A stretch of 64,000 bases of DNA from Lentzea sp. NBRC 102530 (GCF_030269365.1 NZ_BSTF01000001.1:186001-250000); one strand, 5' to 3'; counted from the stretch's first letter, positions 8,525 through 16,985 are shown. Notes: generated by a model from the letters alone, not told the origin. Numbers and translations are program-made.

Positions 8525-9427
8525 GTGAACACCGAGCTGCTGGGCATCTACCTCAACGACCACCTGGCCGGCGCCGCGGCGGGCACAGAACTGGCCCGCC
8601 GCATCAGCCGCACCCACCCCGAACTGCGCGTGCTGGCCGACGACATCGACGCCGACCGCAAGGAACTGCTCGACTTCATGCGCGCGGCAGGCGTCGAATC
8701 CCGCCCGCACAAGGAAGCTCTCGGCTGGCTGGCCGAGAAGGCGGGCCGCCTCAAGCTGAACGGCAGGCTCCTCGGCCGCTCCCCGCTGAGCGACGTCCTG
8801 GAACTGGAGACCCTCCGCGTCGGCATCGAGGGCAAGGCCGCCCTCTGGCGCACCCTCCTGCGCCTGAACAGCTTCGACGAAACCCGCCTCCAGCGCCTCG
8901 CCGCCCGAGCCGAGAGCCAGGCGGCCCTCGTGGACCAGTACCGCCTGGGCCTCGCCCCCAAGGCGTTCAACTCCCCGCACGTGTCCGGTGTGGACGTGGA
9001 ACGCACCTTCACCGTTGCCACCACCCCGGAGGGCGTGGCCGAGTACCTCCGCGACTTCGCCCGCACCGAACAATGGGACCCGGGCACCGTCACCTGCACG
9101 CGCCTGGACACCGGTCCGGTGGTCGTCGGCTCGCGCTGGCGCAACGTCTCCCAGTTCCTGGGCCGCAAGACCGAACTGGTCTACGAACTCACCCGCGACG
9201 ACTCGGCGGGCCTGCAGTTCGTGGGTCGCAACGACACCGCGACCTCGACCGACGACATCTCGATCACGCCGGGCCCGGCACCGGGTACGACGAGGATCGG
9301 CTACCACGCGCACGTGGAGTTCAACGGCGTCGCGAAGCTGGGCGCGCCGGTGGCGAAGCTGGCGATGGAGAAGCTGGGCACGGACACGGAGAAGAGCCTG
9401 ATCAGGGTGCTGGGCGCAGTCCACTGA
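8525..9427 (+). CDS. Ferritin-like four-helix domain fused to SRPBCC lipid-binding domain
   Basis: The 300-residue protein appears to have two parts. Residues 1-150 form a helical bundle like DUF892/ferritin-like stress proteins (NTELLGIYLNDHLAGAAAGTELARRI at the start, then long amphipathic helices). Residues about 158-300 form an SRPBCC/START-like fold (VERTFTVATTPEGVAEYLRDF, then RTEQWDPGTVTC) of the polyketide cyclase/dehydrase type, which binds hydrophobic ligands. The pairing suggests a stress-related carrier or sensor, but no enzyme residues are evident. The start is a GTG 28 bases after the winged-helix gene. Domain assignment comes from pattern, not a search. Confidence 0.7.
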   Translation: MNTELLGIYLNDHLAGAAAGTELARRISRTHPELRVLADDIDADRKELLDFMRAAGVESRPHKEALGWLAEKAGRLKLNGRLLGRSPLSDVLELETLRVGIEGKAALWRTLLRLNSFDETRLQRLAARAESQAALVDQYRLGLAPKAFNSPHVSGVDVERTFTVATTPEGVAEYLRDFARTEQWDPGTVTCTRLDTGPVVVGSRWRNVSQFLGRKTELVYELTRDDSAGLQFVGRNDTATSTDDISITPGPAPGTTRIGYHAHVEFNGVAKLGAPVAKLAMEKLGTDTEKSLIRVLGAVH

Positions 9428-9740
9428 CGCAGGCTCGCGCAGGGCAGCCGAGAGCTGAGCGGCACTGCGCCGAACGCCAGGCCCGACCGCGGTCGTGAAC
9501 ACGAGGTGACCGCCGTCCCGGCCCTGCGCGCGGTGGCGGCCGGACAGGTCCGATCGAGGGAACCGGTGCCGACCGCTGAACCGGTCCCAGGGCTGGCCCT
9601 GCCGGTAAAGGCGGAGGAAAATCCCAGCTCAGCGCCGATTCCTCCCCACCCGCCGTGATCCCTAGACTCCCTCGGGCCGGTGGGCTGAGACAGGCCCTTC
9701 CTCCTGCCACCCCCGGCCAGGACACAGAGGGAGTACTGGG
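9428..9740. other. Intergenic region, no gene seen
   Basis: These 313 bases hold no convincing ORF. They contain short repeats of GAACCGGT about 18 bases apart (near 9559 and 9577), a small CAGGGC/GCCCTG hairpin that may end the upstream transcript, and the promoter of the extensin-like gene with its ribosome site GAGGGAG. Confidence 0.5.
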
Positions 9741-10595
9741 GTGTTCGAGAACAACGTCACCAGGCGCGGCTTCGTCACGGGCGCGGCAGCCGTAGCCGGA
9801 CTCGCGGGCCTGTCCACCATCGCACCGGCCCTGGCCAACGCCGCCCCCGGCCCCGGCGCCTCACCCGACCCCGCCCGTTCCGCCGACCAGCACACGCCTG
9901 CCGAGATCCAGGCCTCCGAGGTCGGCGCCCTGGCGATGATGACGTTCCAGAAGATCGACGGCACGCCCGTCTACTACTGGCGTTCCAACCGCGGCAACAC
10001 GACCGCGCGCAACTGGCAGGCCACCGACGCGTTCTACAACGCCCTCGTCGCCTGGATCCGGGACCTGCGGTCGCTGTCGTCGGGCTACGGCTCGATCAGC
10101 TACATCGTGTCCGCGGGCTTCTACGTCAACAAGGCCGGGCAGCACGGGGCCGGCACGGCGATGGACCTCGACCACGTGCGGTGGTCCAACGGCAACGTCA
10201 CCTCGCCGCTCGACCAGCACCACGCGTCGGGCACGGCCGCGCTGCGCAAGCGTTACCTGGCAACGGAAGCGGTGTGCCGCCGCCGGTTCCGGTACGTGCT
10301 GGACGGCTGGTACAACGCCGACCACCGCGACCACATCCACGCCGACTTCGGCGGCATGCCGGTGCGCGTGCTCAAGGACTCCGAGGCGGACACCAAGTTC
10401 GTGCAGGGCACCTGCAACAACTTCCGCGGGGCCGGGCTCGCGATCGACGGCATCTGGGGGCCGAACACGCAGTCCGCGTTCAACGGCCTCAAGTCCGCGC
10501 TCGGCGTGACCGGTGACCCGCACACCAGCACCTCCGTGTGGCAGGGGATGCTGTCGAAGATCGCGACCAAGGGCTTCGCGAACCAGAACATCTGA
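9741..10595 (+). CDS. Tat-exported extensin-like peptidase-fold protein
   Basis: The 284-residue protein has a twin-arginine signal (NNVTRRGFVTGAA, cleavage near residue 34). Its mature domain resembles the extensin-like C-terminal domain, related to the zinc D-Ala-D-Ala carboxypeptidase/LAS fold. The likely metal motifs are visible: HGAGTAMDLDHV near residue 136 and HRDHIHADFGG near residue 195. The C-terminal stretch LAIDGIWGPNTQSAFNGLKSAL resembles a peptidoglycan-binding repeat. Action on the cell wall outside the membrane is the likely role. A GTG start is chosen because of the good spacing to GAGGGAG. A perfect terminator follows at 10613. Confidence 0.75.
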   Translation: MFENNVTRRGFVTGAAAVAGLAGLSTIAPALANAAPGPGASPDPARSADQHTPAEIQASEVGALAMMTFQKIDGTPVYYWRSNRGNTTARNWQATDAFYNALVAWIRDLRSLSSGYGSISYIVSAGFYVNKAGQHGAGTAMDLDHVRWSNGNVTSPLDQHHASGTAALRKRYLATEAVCRRRFRYVLDGWYNADHRDHIHADFGGMPVRVLKDSEADTKFVQGTCNNFRGAGLAIDGIWGPNTQSAFNGLKSALGVTGDPHTSTSVWQGMLSKIATKGFANQNI

Positions 10596-10612
10596 GGTTC
10601 CGCCCGAACAGA

Positions 10613-10652
10613 ACAGCGAGGCCGGAGCCGGCACGGGCTCCGGCCTCGCTGT
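10613..10652. terminator. Bidirectional terminator, 17-bp perfect stem
   Basis: Arms 10613-10629 and 10636-10652 pair perfectly around a 6-base loop. It lies between the convergent extensin-like gene (stop at 10595) and DUF4360 gene (stop at 10692). Confidence 0.9.
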
Positions 10653-10691
10653 GCAAGGGCCTTCAGCGCAAGAGCAGTCAGTGCGGAGTGA

Positions 10692-11318
10692 CTACTTCGG
10701 ACACTTCTTCCACGCGAAGTGGTAGATGGTCTCGATCGAGCCGTCGGTCGAGTCCATCGCCATGAAGCTGGTCTTCTTCGGGTCGGAGGTGCCCTTGTCG
10801 ACGCGCAGCTCCGTGTTGATGTTGAAGTTCCGCTTCGCGCCGCACGGGTGGTAGATGATCGACGCGACGTCCGTCTTGTGCGTGACCTGCCAGTCGTCGC
10901 TCAGCGCGCCGTTCCAGGTCTTGGTGCGCTGGTCGGTGTCGGACATCCCCTGGAAGTAGTAGCTGGCCTTCTGGGTTCCCCTGGCCCCGCGTTCCAGGTG
11001 GGCGAAACCTCTGTAGTCGGCCTGGGCGATGCCGAACGTGAACCCGCCGGGAACGTTGACCTTCAGGTTCAGCTGGCAGTTCTTCCGGAAATCGGTCGGC
11101 CGTGAATCCGGGCCCACCTGCGCCAGGTAGTCGCTGTAGGTGACGGTGAACGCCTTGTTGTCGGGGGAGACGGCGACGGCGGCGGTGCCGATGCGGCACC
11201 CGGAGCCGTTGACCGTGACGACGTCGATGGTGATCTGGCCCGTCGGGGGCGGGTCCGCGACCGGGGGAACGACGACGGTGGACAGAGCCAGGCCGGCTGC
11301 GGCCAGCACACTGATCAT
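10692..11318 (-). CDS. Secreted DUF4360-family protein
   Basis: The 208-residue protein has a short Sec signal (MISVLAAAGLALSTVVVPPVA) and a mature region with the DUF4360 pattern: GSGCRIGTAAVAVSPDNKAF, then YSDYLAQVG, NCQLNLKVNVPGGFTFGI and a late Cys pair (HPCGAKRN and WKKCPK). The family is found secreted in fungi and actinomycetes and its function is unknown. The ATG at 11318 is favoured by GGAAAGG just upstream over a far longer frame that lacks coding character. It stands alone and faces a long non-coding region upstream. Confidence 0.82.
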   Translation of the reverse strand: MISVLAAAGLALSTVVVPPVADPPPTGQITIDVVTVNGSGCRIGTAAVAVSPDNKAFTVTYSDYLAQVGPDSRPTDFRKNCQLNLKVNVPGGFTFGIAQADYRGFAHLERGARGTQKASYYFQGMSDTDQRTKTWNGALSDDWQVTHKTDVASIIYHPCGAKRNFNINTELRVDKGTSDPKKTSFMAMDSTDGSIETIYHFAWKKCPK

Positions 11319-11667
11319 GGGAATGCCTTTCCGAATGTGCGACGACGTTCGGGCGGGCGGCGTGGTACGAGACCGTATCGGAAAGGATGTTGACGAACCG
11401 TCCACCAACCAGAGCAACATCACCGGACGTCCGCGCCGGTGAATGCGGATCGATTGTTCGTCACTTTTCGCGGTCGATCGGTCACTGGGGCAACGTGGTT
11501 CAGGCGGCACGCGTCGGTGAATCGCCGTCAGTGCCGTCAAAACGACATCAAGAAACCTGATGCTGGAACTCGCGCGCGAATCCGACACGCCTCGAACGGC
11601 CAAGAGCCGGGCGGTGTTCCGGAACTCGATTCGTGAAGCGTCCACCGCGACAACCGCAGAACACACG
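11319..11667. other. Intergenic region, promoter of the DUF4360 gene
   Basis: About 350 bases without a supported ORF on either strand. Local GC content is lower than in the flanking genes, as expected of a promoter or leader region. I see no repeat or RNA structure that stands out. Confidence 0.4.
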
Positions 11668-11697
11668 AAGGGCGCGTCCACTGATGGACGCGCCCTT
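11668..11697 (-). terminator. Perfect 13-bp terminator hairpin
   Basis: Arms 11668-11680 and 11685-11697 (AAGGGCGCGTCCA and its complement) enclose the tetraloop CTGA. It lies 20 bases past the stop of the leftward RsbW-like gene. Confidence 0.88.
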
Positions 11698-11716
11698 GCG
11701 GGTGAAGCGGGAAGAT

Positions 11717-12226
11717 CTAGCGCTGACCGTTGCCCATCGAGCCACCGAGGCCGAACAGGATGCGCTGGATGAGCTCCGGATCGACGTCCGGCTCGTCGCC
11801 CAGCGCCTCGGCCGCCGGGGAACGGCGCTTCTCGCGGCGCGGCAGCGGCACCGCGTTCGCGTTCACGCCGGTCGGCAGCGCCAGTTCGCACCAGATGAGC
11901 TTGATGCCGCCGGCCAGCTGGAGTTCGCCGGTGCGCAGGTCGGGGGAGGTCGGCGGCATGATGAACCGCGCGGCCTCCAACTCGACGACCAGGTAGTCGC
12001 CACTGAGTCGCAGTCGCAGCGTGATGAGCCGCGACGTCTTGGGATCGGCCGACTCCACGGCGGCCTCGACCAGCGCGCAGGCGACGGCCGAGCACTCCGC
12101 GGTCATGTTCCGCAGGCGCCATTCACCCAGGGTGAAGCGCACGAACAGATCCGCGCAGTTCACCGCGGTGGGCAGCGCGATGAGTGTCAGGTCGTCGACC
12201 TGGGCGGTCTGGGCGTTCGCCTGCAT
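11717..12226 (-). CDS. RsbW-like (GHKL-fold) ATP-binding regulator, divergent
   Basis: The 169-residue protein resembles the anti-sigma-factor kinase fold found many times in actinomycetes: VNCADLFVRFTLGEWRLRNM, then a helix with ECSAVACALVEAAVE where the N-box normally sits, and LRLSGDYLVVELEA. The canonical N-box Asn and the G-x-G loops are hard to find, so ATP binding or kinase activity may be lost. The C-terminal 45 residues are charged and probably flexible. Partners would be STAS proteins or a sigma factor; none is adjacent, though such genes occur at 19.9-21.4 kb. Confidence 0.55.
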   Translation of the reverse strand: MQANAQTAQVDDLTLIALPTAVNCADLFVRFTLGEWRLRNMTAECSAVACALVEAAVESADPKTSRLITLRLRLSGDYLVVELEAARFIMPPTSPDLRTGELQLAGGIKLIWCELALPTGVNANAVPLPRREKRRSPAAEALGDEPDVDPELIQRILFGLGGSMGNGQR

Positions 12227-12369
12227 GCTGCCTCCGTTTCGCGTGCGGCGCGCGAGCCGAGACGGTCACCCGAATGGCCGTCACGGTGAGCGGGAATCTA
12301 CATGGGTATACGCGGGAAGCAATGCCCTGGTTGACTCACCCGTCAAAAGTCACGTCCGGGTCACGACGA

Positions 12370-12409
12370 GAGGGCCCGACGCTCACTGTGAGTATAGCGC
12401 CGGGCCCTC
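12370..12409 (-). terminator. Terminator-like hairpin
   Basis: Arms 12370-12378 and 12401-12409 (GAGGGCCCG and complement) enclose about 22 bases that pair further in part. It lies 17 bases past the stop codon of the leftward hypothetical ORF at 12427, which is the best argument that this ORF or a neighbouring one is real. Confidence 0.7.
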
Positions 12410-12426
12410 AGGGTGATCGTCGTGGG

Positions 12427-12714
12427 TCAGCATCGCTTCCGGGCGAACTGATAGCCGGTGTTCACGCCGCCGTCGGTCGGGGCCGTGGACGTGCAGGCGG
12501 GTCGGCCGGAGGTGTTCGTGAATGTTCTGACCTCGGCGTTCACGTTCAGGCGCCGCGCCCGCGCCGCGCGGGGCGTAGGCGATCTCCGCGGCCTCGGCCG
12601 GGCCGGCGGGCTGCCGGTGCCGCGATGTCGTGGGTGGTTGCTCGTCGTGGGGGAAGAGCCGGCGAAGTGGTCGTCGGCGTGCGGGTTCAGCCGGTGGTTC
12701 TCGCGGAACTTCAA
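12427..12714 (-). CDS. Small hypothetical protein, doubtful
   Basis: A 95-residue frame opens with TTG at 12714. Its first 55 residues are Pro/Arg-rich and look like non-coding or out-of-frame sequence. The last 40 (NVNAEVRTFTNTSGRPACTS, ending in KRC) have a more protein-like composition with two cysteines. A terminator-like hairpin follows the stop and an AT-rich, palindrome-rich stretch precedes the start. The real gene may be a short exported peptide whose N-terminal part is shifted out of frame. No family is recognised. Confidence 0.3.
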   Translation of the reverse strand: MKFRENHRLNPHADDHFAGSSPTTSNHPRHRGTGSPPARPRPRRSPTPRAARARRLNVNAEVRTFTNTSGRPACTSTAPTDGGVNTGYQFARKRC

Positions 12715-12744
12715 CCGTGATTTCGCCGGGAGGAAATCTTAAAT

Positions 12745-12804
12745 CGACTCAAGTCGCGGACGACCGACCGGGCGAACTTAAGCAAATTTAAGACCGATTA
12801 ATCG
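12745..12804. promoter_or_regulatory. Cluster of three palindromes in an AT-rich island
   Basis: Three inverted repeats lie within 60 bases: CGACT-CA-AGTCG (12745-12756), CTTAA-N6-TTAAG (12777-12792) and the perfect CGATTAATCG (12795-12804). The AT content is far above that of the neighbours. They may be operators for the leftward small ORF at 12427-12714. Confidence 0.45.
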
Positions 12805-13120
12805 TCTGAACGGTGGATGGGCGACGATCAGGGGTCGGCTAACTTCATGTCAGATCGCAGAAACCCAAGACCCACTGAATACGCCGGTCCCCACACCTGG
12901 CGCCGAGAGCCCCGGCTGATCCACCTCGTTACACCGGTGTGGGAAGGCAATGCGCGCACTGCTCATCGGGTTCCTCCCTCCTGCTCGGGACTCGGTGGTG
13001 CGGCAGCGGTGCCGCGCGGCCGGCCGGTGCCCGCCGGCGGCGTCGGACCCGTCCCACGGTCCGCGCCGCCGGCGGTGTTCGTCACCGGCCCCTGGCAAGC
13101 AAGCCCTGACCGGGCCGCAC
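12805..13120. other. Intergenic region, no gene seen
   Basis: About 315 bases between the AT-rich island and the end of the histidine kinase gene. ORFs here are shadows with skewed Pro/Arg composition. A lone GGTCCCCACACC...GGTGTGGG inverted repeat (about 12888-12944) is present, but it does not repeat. Confidence 0.4.
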
Positions 13121-14398
13121 TCAGACCCTCCGGAGCCTCAATTGCACGCGTGCACCGCCCAACGGACCGCGATCGACGTGGAGCGACCCTCCCGTGCGTT
13201 CCGCGGCCCGGCGGGCGATGTCGAGCCCCAGCCCGGTGGACCCGCCACCGCTGGCCCCGCGCCGCACGGCGCGTTCGGTGTCCGCGATGCCCGGCCCCGC
13301 GTCCTCGACCACCAACGCCACCAGATCGGCCTGGTGCACCAGCGTCACGGCGAACCGGGTGCCTTCCGGCGTGTAGCGGAAGACGTTGCCCAGCAACGCG
13401 TCCAGCGCGGCCGCGAGGTCGGTGCGGGCGAGCGGCACCGGGGCGGGCCGGTCGGCGCCGCGCACGGTCCACGGCCGTTCCTGGTCGTCGGCGAGCGCGG
13501 ACCAGAACACCAGCCGGTCGCGCACCACCCCGGCCGCGTCGGTGCCGCCCTCGTCGGGCCGCAGACCGGAACGAGCGGCCTTGATGATCTCGTCGACCTC
13601 CCTCTCCAGGCCCTGGACGGCCTCTCGGACGCGATCCGCGCCCGGACCACTCCCGAGCGCGTCCGCGTCCAGGAGGAGGGCCGTGAGAGGCGTTCTGAGG
13701 CGGTGCGAGAGGTCGGCGACCACCTCGCGTTCGGCGGCGAGCAGGTGCCGGACGCGTTCGGCCATGGCGTTGAAGGCCTTGCCGGCCTCCTTGACCTCCG
13801 GCGGCCCCTTCACCGGGACGCGGACCGTGAGGTCTCCCTGGCCCATCCGGCGCGCGGCCTCGGCGAGGCCGCGGGTGGCCCGCACGGCCCGCGCGCCCAG
13901 GCGGTCGGCGACGAGCACCGACCCGGCGACCAGGCCGACGGCGACGCCCGCGAGGACACCCCACGTGCCGATCACGCCGTGCGTGAGCTGCTCGTTCGGC
14001 ACGAACGCCTCGACGATCACGATGCTCTCGCCGGTGGCCAGCGGTTGCAGATAGGCCACGCCATCAGGCCGTTCGACCGTGGACGCCCTGGCGAGCTTCT
14101 GCGCCTCCTCCAGGTCCAGGGCCGTGATGTGCGAGGTGCCGAGGGTGTCCGCCGGGGCGCTCAGGTGCACGGCCAGCCGGCCCTGCCCGCCGTAGCGGGT
14201 GAACCTGATCGCCTGCCGGACCTCCTGCGGCTTGCGGGTGATCAGCAACGCCGGCGTCATCTGGTTGGCCTGCTTCTCGGCCTCGCTCAGGGCACGGCTG
14301 TACGCGGAGTCCTTGACGACGATCGCGAGCGGGACGAGGAACGCCAGGGCCACCATGCTGGTCGCCGCGAGAGCGACCAGCACCAGTGACCGCCTCAT
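13121..14398 (-). CDS. HAMP-containing sensor histidine kinase
   Basis: The 425-residue membrane kinase has one transmembrane helix at about 4-28, an extracellular sensor of about 115 residues, a second helix at about 141-165, a HAMP linker, a dimerisation helix with His232 in ADLSHRLRTPL, and an ATPase domain (LLGNVFRYTPEG as N-box, VEDAGPGIADTE as G1, GGSTGLGLDIA as G2). The His-Arg instead of His-Glu after the phosphorylated histidine is the HxR variant common in actinomycetes. The ATG overlaps the stop of the response regulator by 4 bases, so the two are translationally coupled. The stimulus is unknown. Confidence 0.93.
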   Translation of the reverse strand: MRRSLVLVALAATSMVALAFLVPLAIVVKDSAYSRALSEAEKQANQMTPALLITRKPQEVRQAIRFTRYGGQGRLAVHLSAPADTLGTSHITALDLEEAQKLARASTVERPDGVAYLQPLATGESIVIVEAFVPNEQLTHGVIGTWGVLAGVAVGLVAGSVLVADRLGARAVRATRGLAEAARRMGQGDLTVRVPVKGPPEVKEAGKAFNAMAERVRHLLAAEREVVADLSHRLRTPLTALLLDADALGSGPGADRVREAVQGLEREVDEIIKAARSGLRPDEGGTDAAGVVRDRLVFWSALADDQERPWTVRGADRPAPVPLARTDLAAALDALLGNVFRYTPEGTRFAVTLVHQADLVALVVEDAGPGIADTERAVRRGASGGGSTGLGLDIARRAAERTGGSLHVDRGPLGGARVQLRLRRV

Positions 14399-15060
14399 CT
14401 CGGGTCGACCAGACGCACGCCGACTCCTCGCACCGTGTGCAGATAACGGGGCTGCGCGGCCCGTTCACCGAGCTTGCGGCGCAGCCAGGACAGGTGGACG
14501 TCGAGCGTCTGGTCGTCGCGGTTGGACGGCCACAGGCTCGCCAGGATCTCCGCCCGCGGCACCACGTCCCCCTGCCGTGCCGCGAGGTAGGAGAGCAGTT
14601 CGAACTCCTTGTGCGTCAAGGAGAGCTCCTGGCCGTCCACAGTGGCCCTGCGGAGGGTGACGTCGATCTCCAGGCCGCCGACCACGAGCTGCTTGCTGTC
14701 CCGCGCGCGGCGCAGCACCGCCTGCAGCCGCGCTTCCAGGATCTCGCTGGAGAACGGTTTGACGAGGTAGTCGTCCGCGCCCGCGTTGAGCAGCCGGACG
14801 ATCTCGGTGTCGTCGTCGCGGGCGGTCGCGATGACGACGGGGGTGTTCGTGACGCCTCGGATCATCCGCAGCGCGTCACCGCCGTCGAGGTCGGGCAGCC
14901 CGAGGTCGAGCACCACGACGTCGTAGCTGTTGGCGGTGACTTCCCGCAAAGCCTCGATCGCGAGCGCGACACCGTGCACGATGTGGCCCTGGCCGGTGAG
15001 AGCGCGCGTGACCGCCGCTCGCACCACCGGGTCGTCTTCGACCAGCAGTACTGATGCCAT
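14395..15060 (-). CDS. OmpR-family response regulator
   Basis: The 221-residue regulator has a receiver domain (acidic Glu8, Asp9 and Asp10, phospho-acceptor Asp52 in VVVLDLGLPD, Thr in VVIATAR, Lys in YLVKPFS) and an OmpR-type winged helix (LTHKEFELLSYLA, DVHLSWLRRKLGE, RGVGVRLV). It is the partner of the overlapping histidine kinase. Its start codon lies only 25 bases from the start of the divergent anchored protein, so both promoters must overlap. No clear ribosome site precedes the ATG, and the mRNA may be leaderless. Confidence 0.94.
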   Translation of the reverse strand: MASVLLVEDDPVVRAAVTRALTGQGHIVHGVALAIEALREVTANSYDVVVLDLGLPDLDGGDALRMIRGVTNTPVVIATARDDDTEIVRLLNAGADDYLVKPFSSEILEARLQAVLRRARDSKQLVVGGLEIDVTLRRATVDGQELSLTHKEFELLSYLAARQGDVVPRAEILASLWPSNRDDQTLDVHLSWLRRKLGERAAQPRYLHTVRGVGVRLVDPR

Positions 15061-15085
15061 GAGCCGCTACAGGAGGATTGCCGCA

Positions 15086-15646
15086 GTGAGACGGTCGGTC
15101 GGATACCTGGTCGCCTGGGCACTGGTGACCACGGTCGCCATCGGCCTGTCCTGGTTCGGCATCCGGTGGGCGATGGAACCCGCCCCGGCCGCGGACTTCG
15201 GCGCCCTGGGCACGGCGAGTTCCGCCGTGCTGCCGCTGCCGACCATCACGTCGATCAGCGTCGAGGTTCCCGAACCCGGCGGCTCCGTCGACACTCCGCC
15301 GCCTGTCACGCCTTCTTCCACCAGGCCTCCTGTGGTCACGACAACTGTTCCGGCTCCTCCCAGTAGTACGGATGCGCGTCCCACCTCGGCTCAATCTCCG
15401 CAGGGGGAATGGCAGGCGGACGGGTCATATGTGCACGCGTTCCACCTGCGCGGCGGGGACGTGGTCGTGCGCTACCGGCCGCAGGGCGTGCAGGCGCTGT
15501 CGGCCACGCCCGCGGACGGCTACGCGGTGAAGGTGGAACAGCCAGGCGGGCCGCTGGTGGTGAACTTCACCAACGCCGCCGGCCGGTTGTCCAGGCTGGA
15601 AGCGACCTGGACCGACGGGCCGACGGCGAAGGTGATCGAGCAGTAG
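15086..15646 (+). CDS. Single-pass membrane-anchored protein of unknown function
   Basis: The protein (186 residues) has one N-terminal membrane helix (VGYLVAWALVTTVAIGLSWF), a Pro/Thr/Ser-rich spacer (about 65-110) and a C-terminal domain of about 70 residues (YVHAFHLRGGDVVVRYRPQG and onward) exposed outside the cell. I choose the GTG at 15086 because AGGAGGA stands 8 bases upstream; an ATG at 15059 would overlap the divergent regulator start. No family is recognised. Its head-to-head position with a two-component system suggests that it is a target of, or accessory to, that system. Confidence 0.75.
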   Translation: MRRSVGYLVAWALVTTVAIGLSWFGIRWAMEPAPAADFGALGTASSAVLPLPTITSISVEVPEPGGSVDTPPPVTPSSTRPPVVTTTVPAPPSSTDARPTSAQSPQGEWQADGSYVHAFHLRGGDVVVRYRPQGVQALSATPADGYAVKVEQPGGPLVVNFTNAAGRLSRLEATWTDGPTAKVIEQ

Positions 15647-15649
15647 GGC

Positions 15650-16855
15650 CTACAGGCCGATGGCCCTGGCGATCTGCGTCGGCTTGAGCACCCGCAGGAT
15701 CGCCTCGTACAGGTAGTAGTCGCCGTAGGGCAGTGAGATCTCCACCCCGTCCTCGGACGGGCGGTTGCGGGTGCCGCGGGCCAGGATCGCCTCGGCGCGG
15801 GTCGACCTGGTGGTCAGGCACGTCGTGACCAGGCCGTCGAGGATCTTCAACGCCCGGTCGTGGTAGCGCGTCGTACCGGTGGCCTTGGCCAGGTCGAGCA
15901 GGCCGCACGCCATGATCGCGCCCGCCGACGAGTCCTTGATGTCGTTGACGCCCAACGGGGAGCGGTAGTCCCACACCGGAACGCCGTCCGGGGTGAGCAC
16001 CGACAGGGCGTAGTCCGAGAGCTTGCGCGCGGTGTCGCGGAACTCGCGCAGGCCCGTGCGGCGGTACATCGTCGTGAAGCCGTAGATGCCCCACGCCTGG
16101 CCGCGCGCCCAGCACGACGTCGGGCTGTAGCCCTGCACGGTGTTCGGGCCGATGGGCGCGCCGGTGTCCGGGTTGAAGTCGAACACGTGCGGCGTCGAAC
16201 CGTCCGCGCGGACGAAGTGCGTCTGGGTGGTCCTGGCGTGCGCGATCGCGATGTCGAGGAACTTGCGGTCGCCGGTCTGCTCGGTCGCGAACGCGAGCAG
16301 GTCCAGGTTCATCATCGTGTCGATGATGACGCGGCCCGCGTTGCCCGGGGTGCCGAGCGCGCCCCACGCGCGGATGAACCTGCCGGTGGCGTTCCAGCGC
16401 TGGATCAGCGTGTTCGCGGCGTCGATCGCGCCGTCGCGCCACTTGGTGCCGCCGGTCAGCCGGTACGCGGTGACCCACGACGGGTAGAAGAGGAAACCCA
16501 GGTCGTGGTCGCGCGGCTGGAGCCGGCGCGGAGCCAGCCGGTCGCCTGCGGCCTCGGCGAGCGAGCGGAACTGCGCGTCGCCGCTGTCGAGGTGCGCGAG
16601 CCACAGCGTGCCCGGCCAGAAGCCGCCGATCCAGCCGCCGTCGGCGACGTAGGTCCACTTCTCGGCCCTGGTGATCTCCGGGAACGAGGTGATGCCGGGC
16701 GCGACGGCCTTGAGCTTGGCGTTGCCGTAGTCGAGGGCCGCGCGGAGGGTCGCGGGCGAGGCGGCGGCTTCGCCCGCGCCGAGCGTCAGGCCTGCTCCGG
16801 TGAGCAGGGGAGTGGCTGCTGCGGACGCCAGAAGGGTGCGTCGAGACAGATTCAC
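15650..16855 (-). CDS. Exported GH88-type unsaturated glucuronyl hydrolase
   Basis: The 401-residue protein has a twin-arginine-like signal (NLSRRTLLASAAATPLL) and an alpha/alpha-barrel of the GH88 unsaturated glucuronyl hydrolase family, which releases 4,5-unsaturated uronic acids from the ends of lyase-cut polysaccharides. Family blocks visible are GGWIGGFWPGTLWLAH, HDLGFLFYPSWV, GRVIIDTMMNLDLLAFA with the likely catalytic Asp, and TSCWARGQAWGIYGFTTMYR. Together with the alginate-lyase-family protein at 39-40 kb it suggests use of uronate-containing polymers. It ends 4 bases from the stop of the convergent anchored protein. Confidence 0.88.
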   Translation of the reverse strand: MNLSRRTLLASAAATPLLTGAGLTLGAGEAAASPATLRAALDYGNAKLKAVAPGITSFPEITRAEKWTYVADGGWIGGFWPGTLWLAHLDSGDAQFRSLAEAAGDRLAPRRLQPRDHDLGFLFYPSWVTAYRLTGGTKWRDGAIDAANTLIQRWNATGRFIRAWGALGTPGNAGRVIIDTMMNLDLLAFATEQTGDRKFLDIAIAHARTTQTHFVRADGSTPHVFDFNPDTGAPIGPNTVQGYSPTSCWARGQAWGIYGFTTMYRRTGLREFRDTARKLSDYALSVLTPDGVPVWDYRSPLGVNDIKDSSAGAIMACGLLDLAKATGTTRYHDRALKILDGLVTTCLTTRSTRAEAILARGTRNRPSEDGVEISLPYGDYYLYEAILRVLKPTQIARAIGL

Positions 16856-16985
16856 GAGACCGTCCAGTCCCTTTCATTTGTGCCGTGCGCCCGGCGCCAC
16901 AGTGGCAGATCGGATCAACGCCTGTAAAGGTCCGTTAAAAATTGATTCCTCTGTCTTGTGCAAGGCGCTGACCTGGCCTAAAGGG

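Noticed and set aside
9559..9590. GAACCGGT repeats as an operator
   Set aside because: Only two imperfect copies in a GC-rich context; too weak to claim as a regulatory site.
12888..12944. CRISPR-repeat-like string GGTCCCCACACC...GGTGTGGG
   Set aside because: It occurs once, with no second copy at spacer distance and no cas gene in the window.
12817..13584. Plus-strand frame of 255 residues over the intergenic region and the kinase C-terminus
   Set aside because: Composition is Arg/Pro-rich and it is antisense to a clear ATPase domain.
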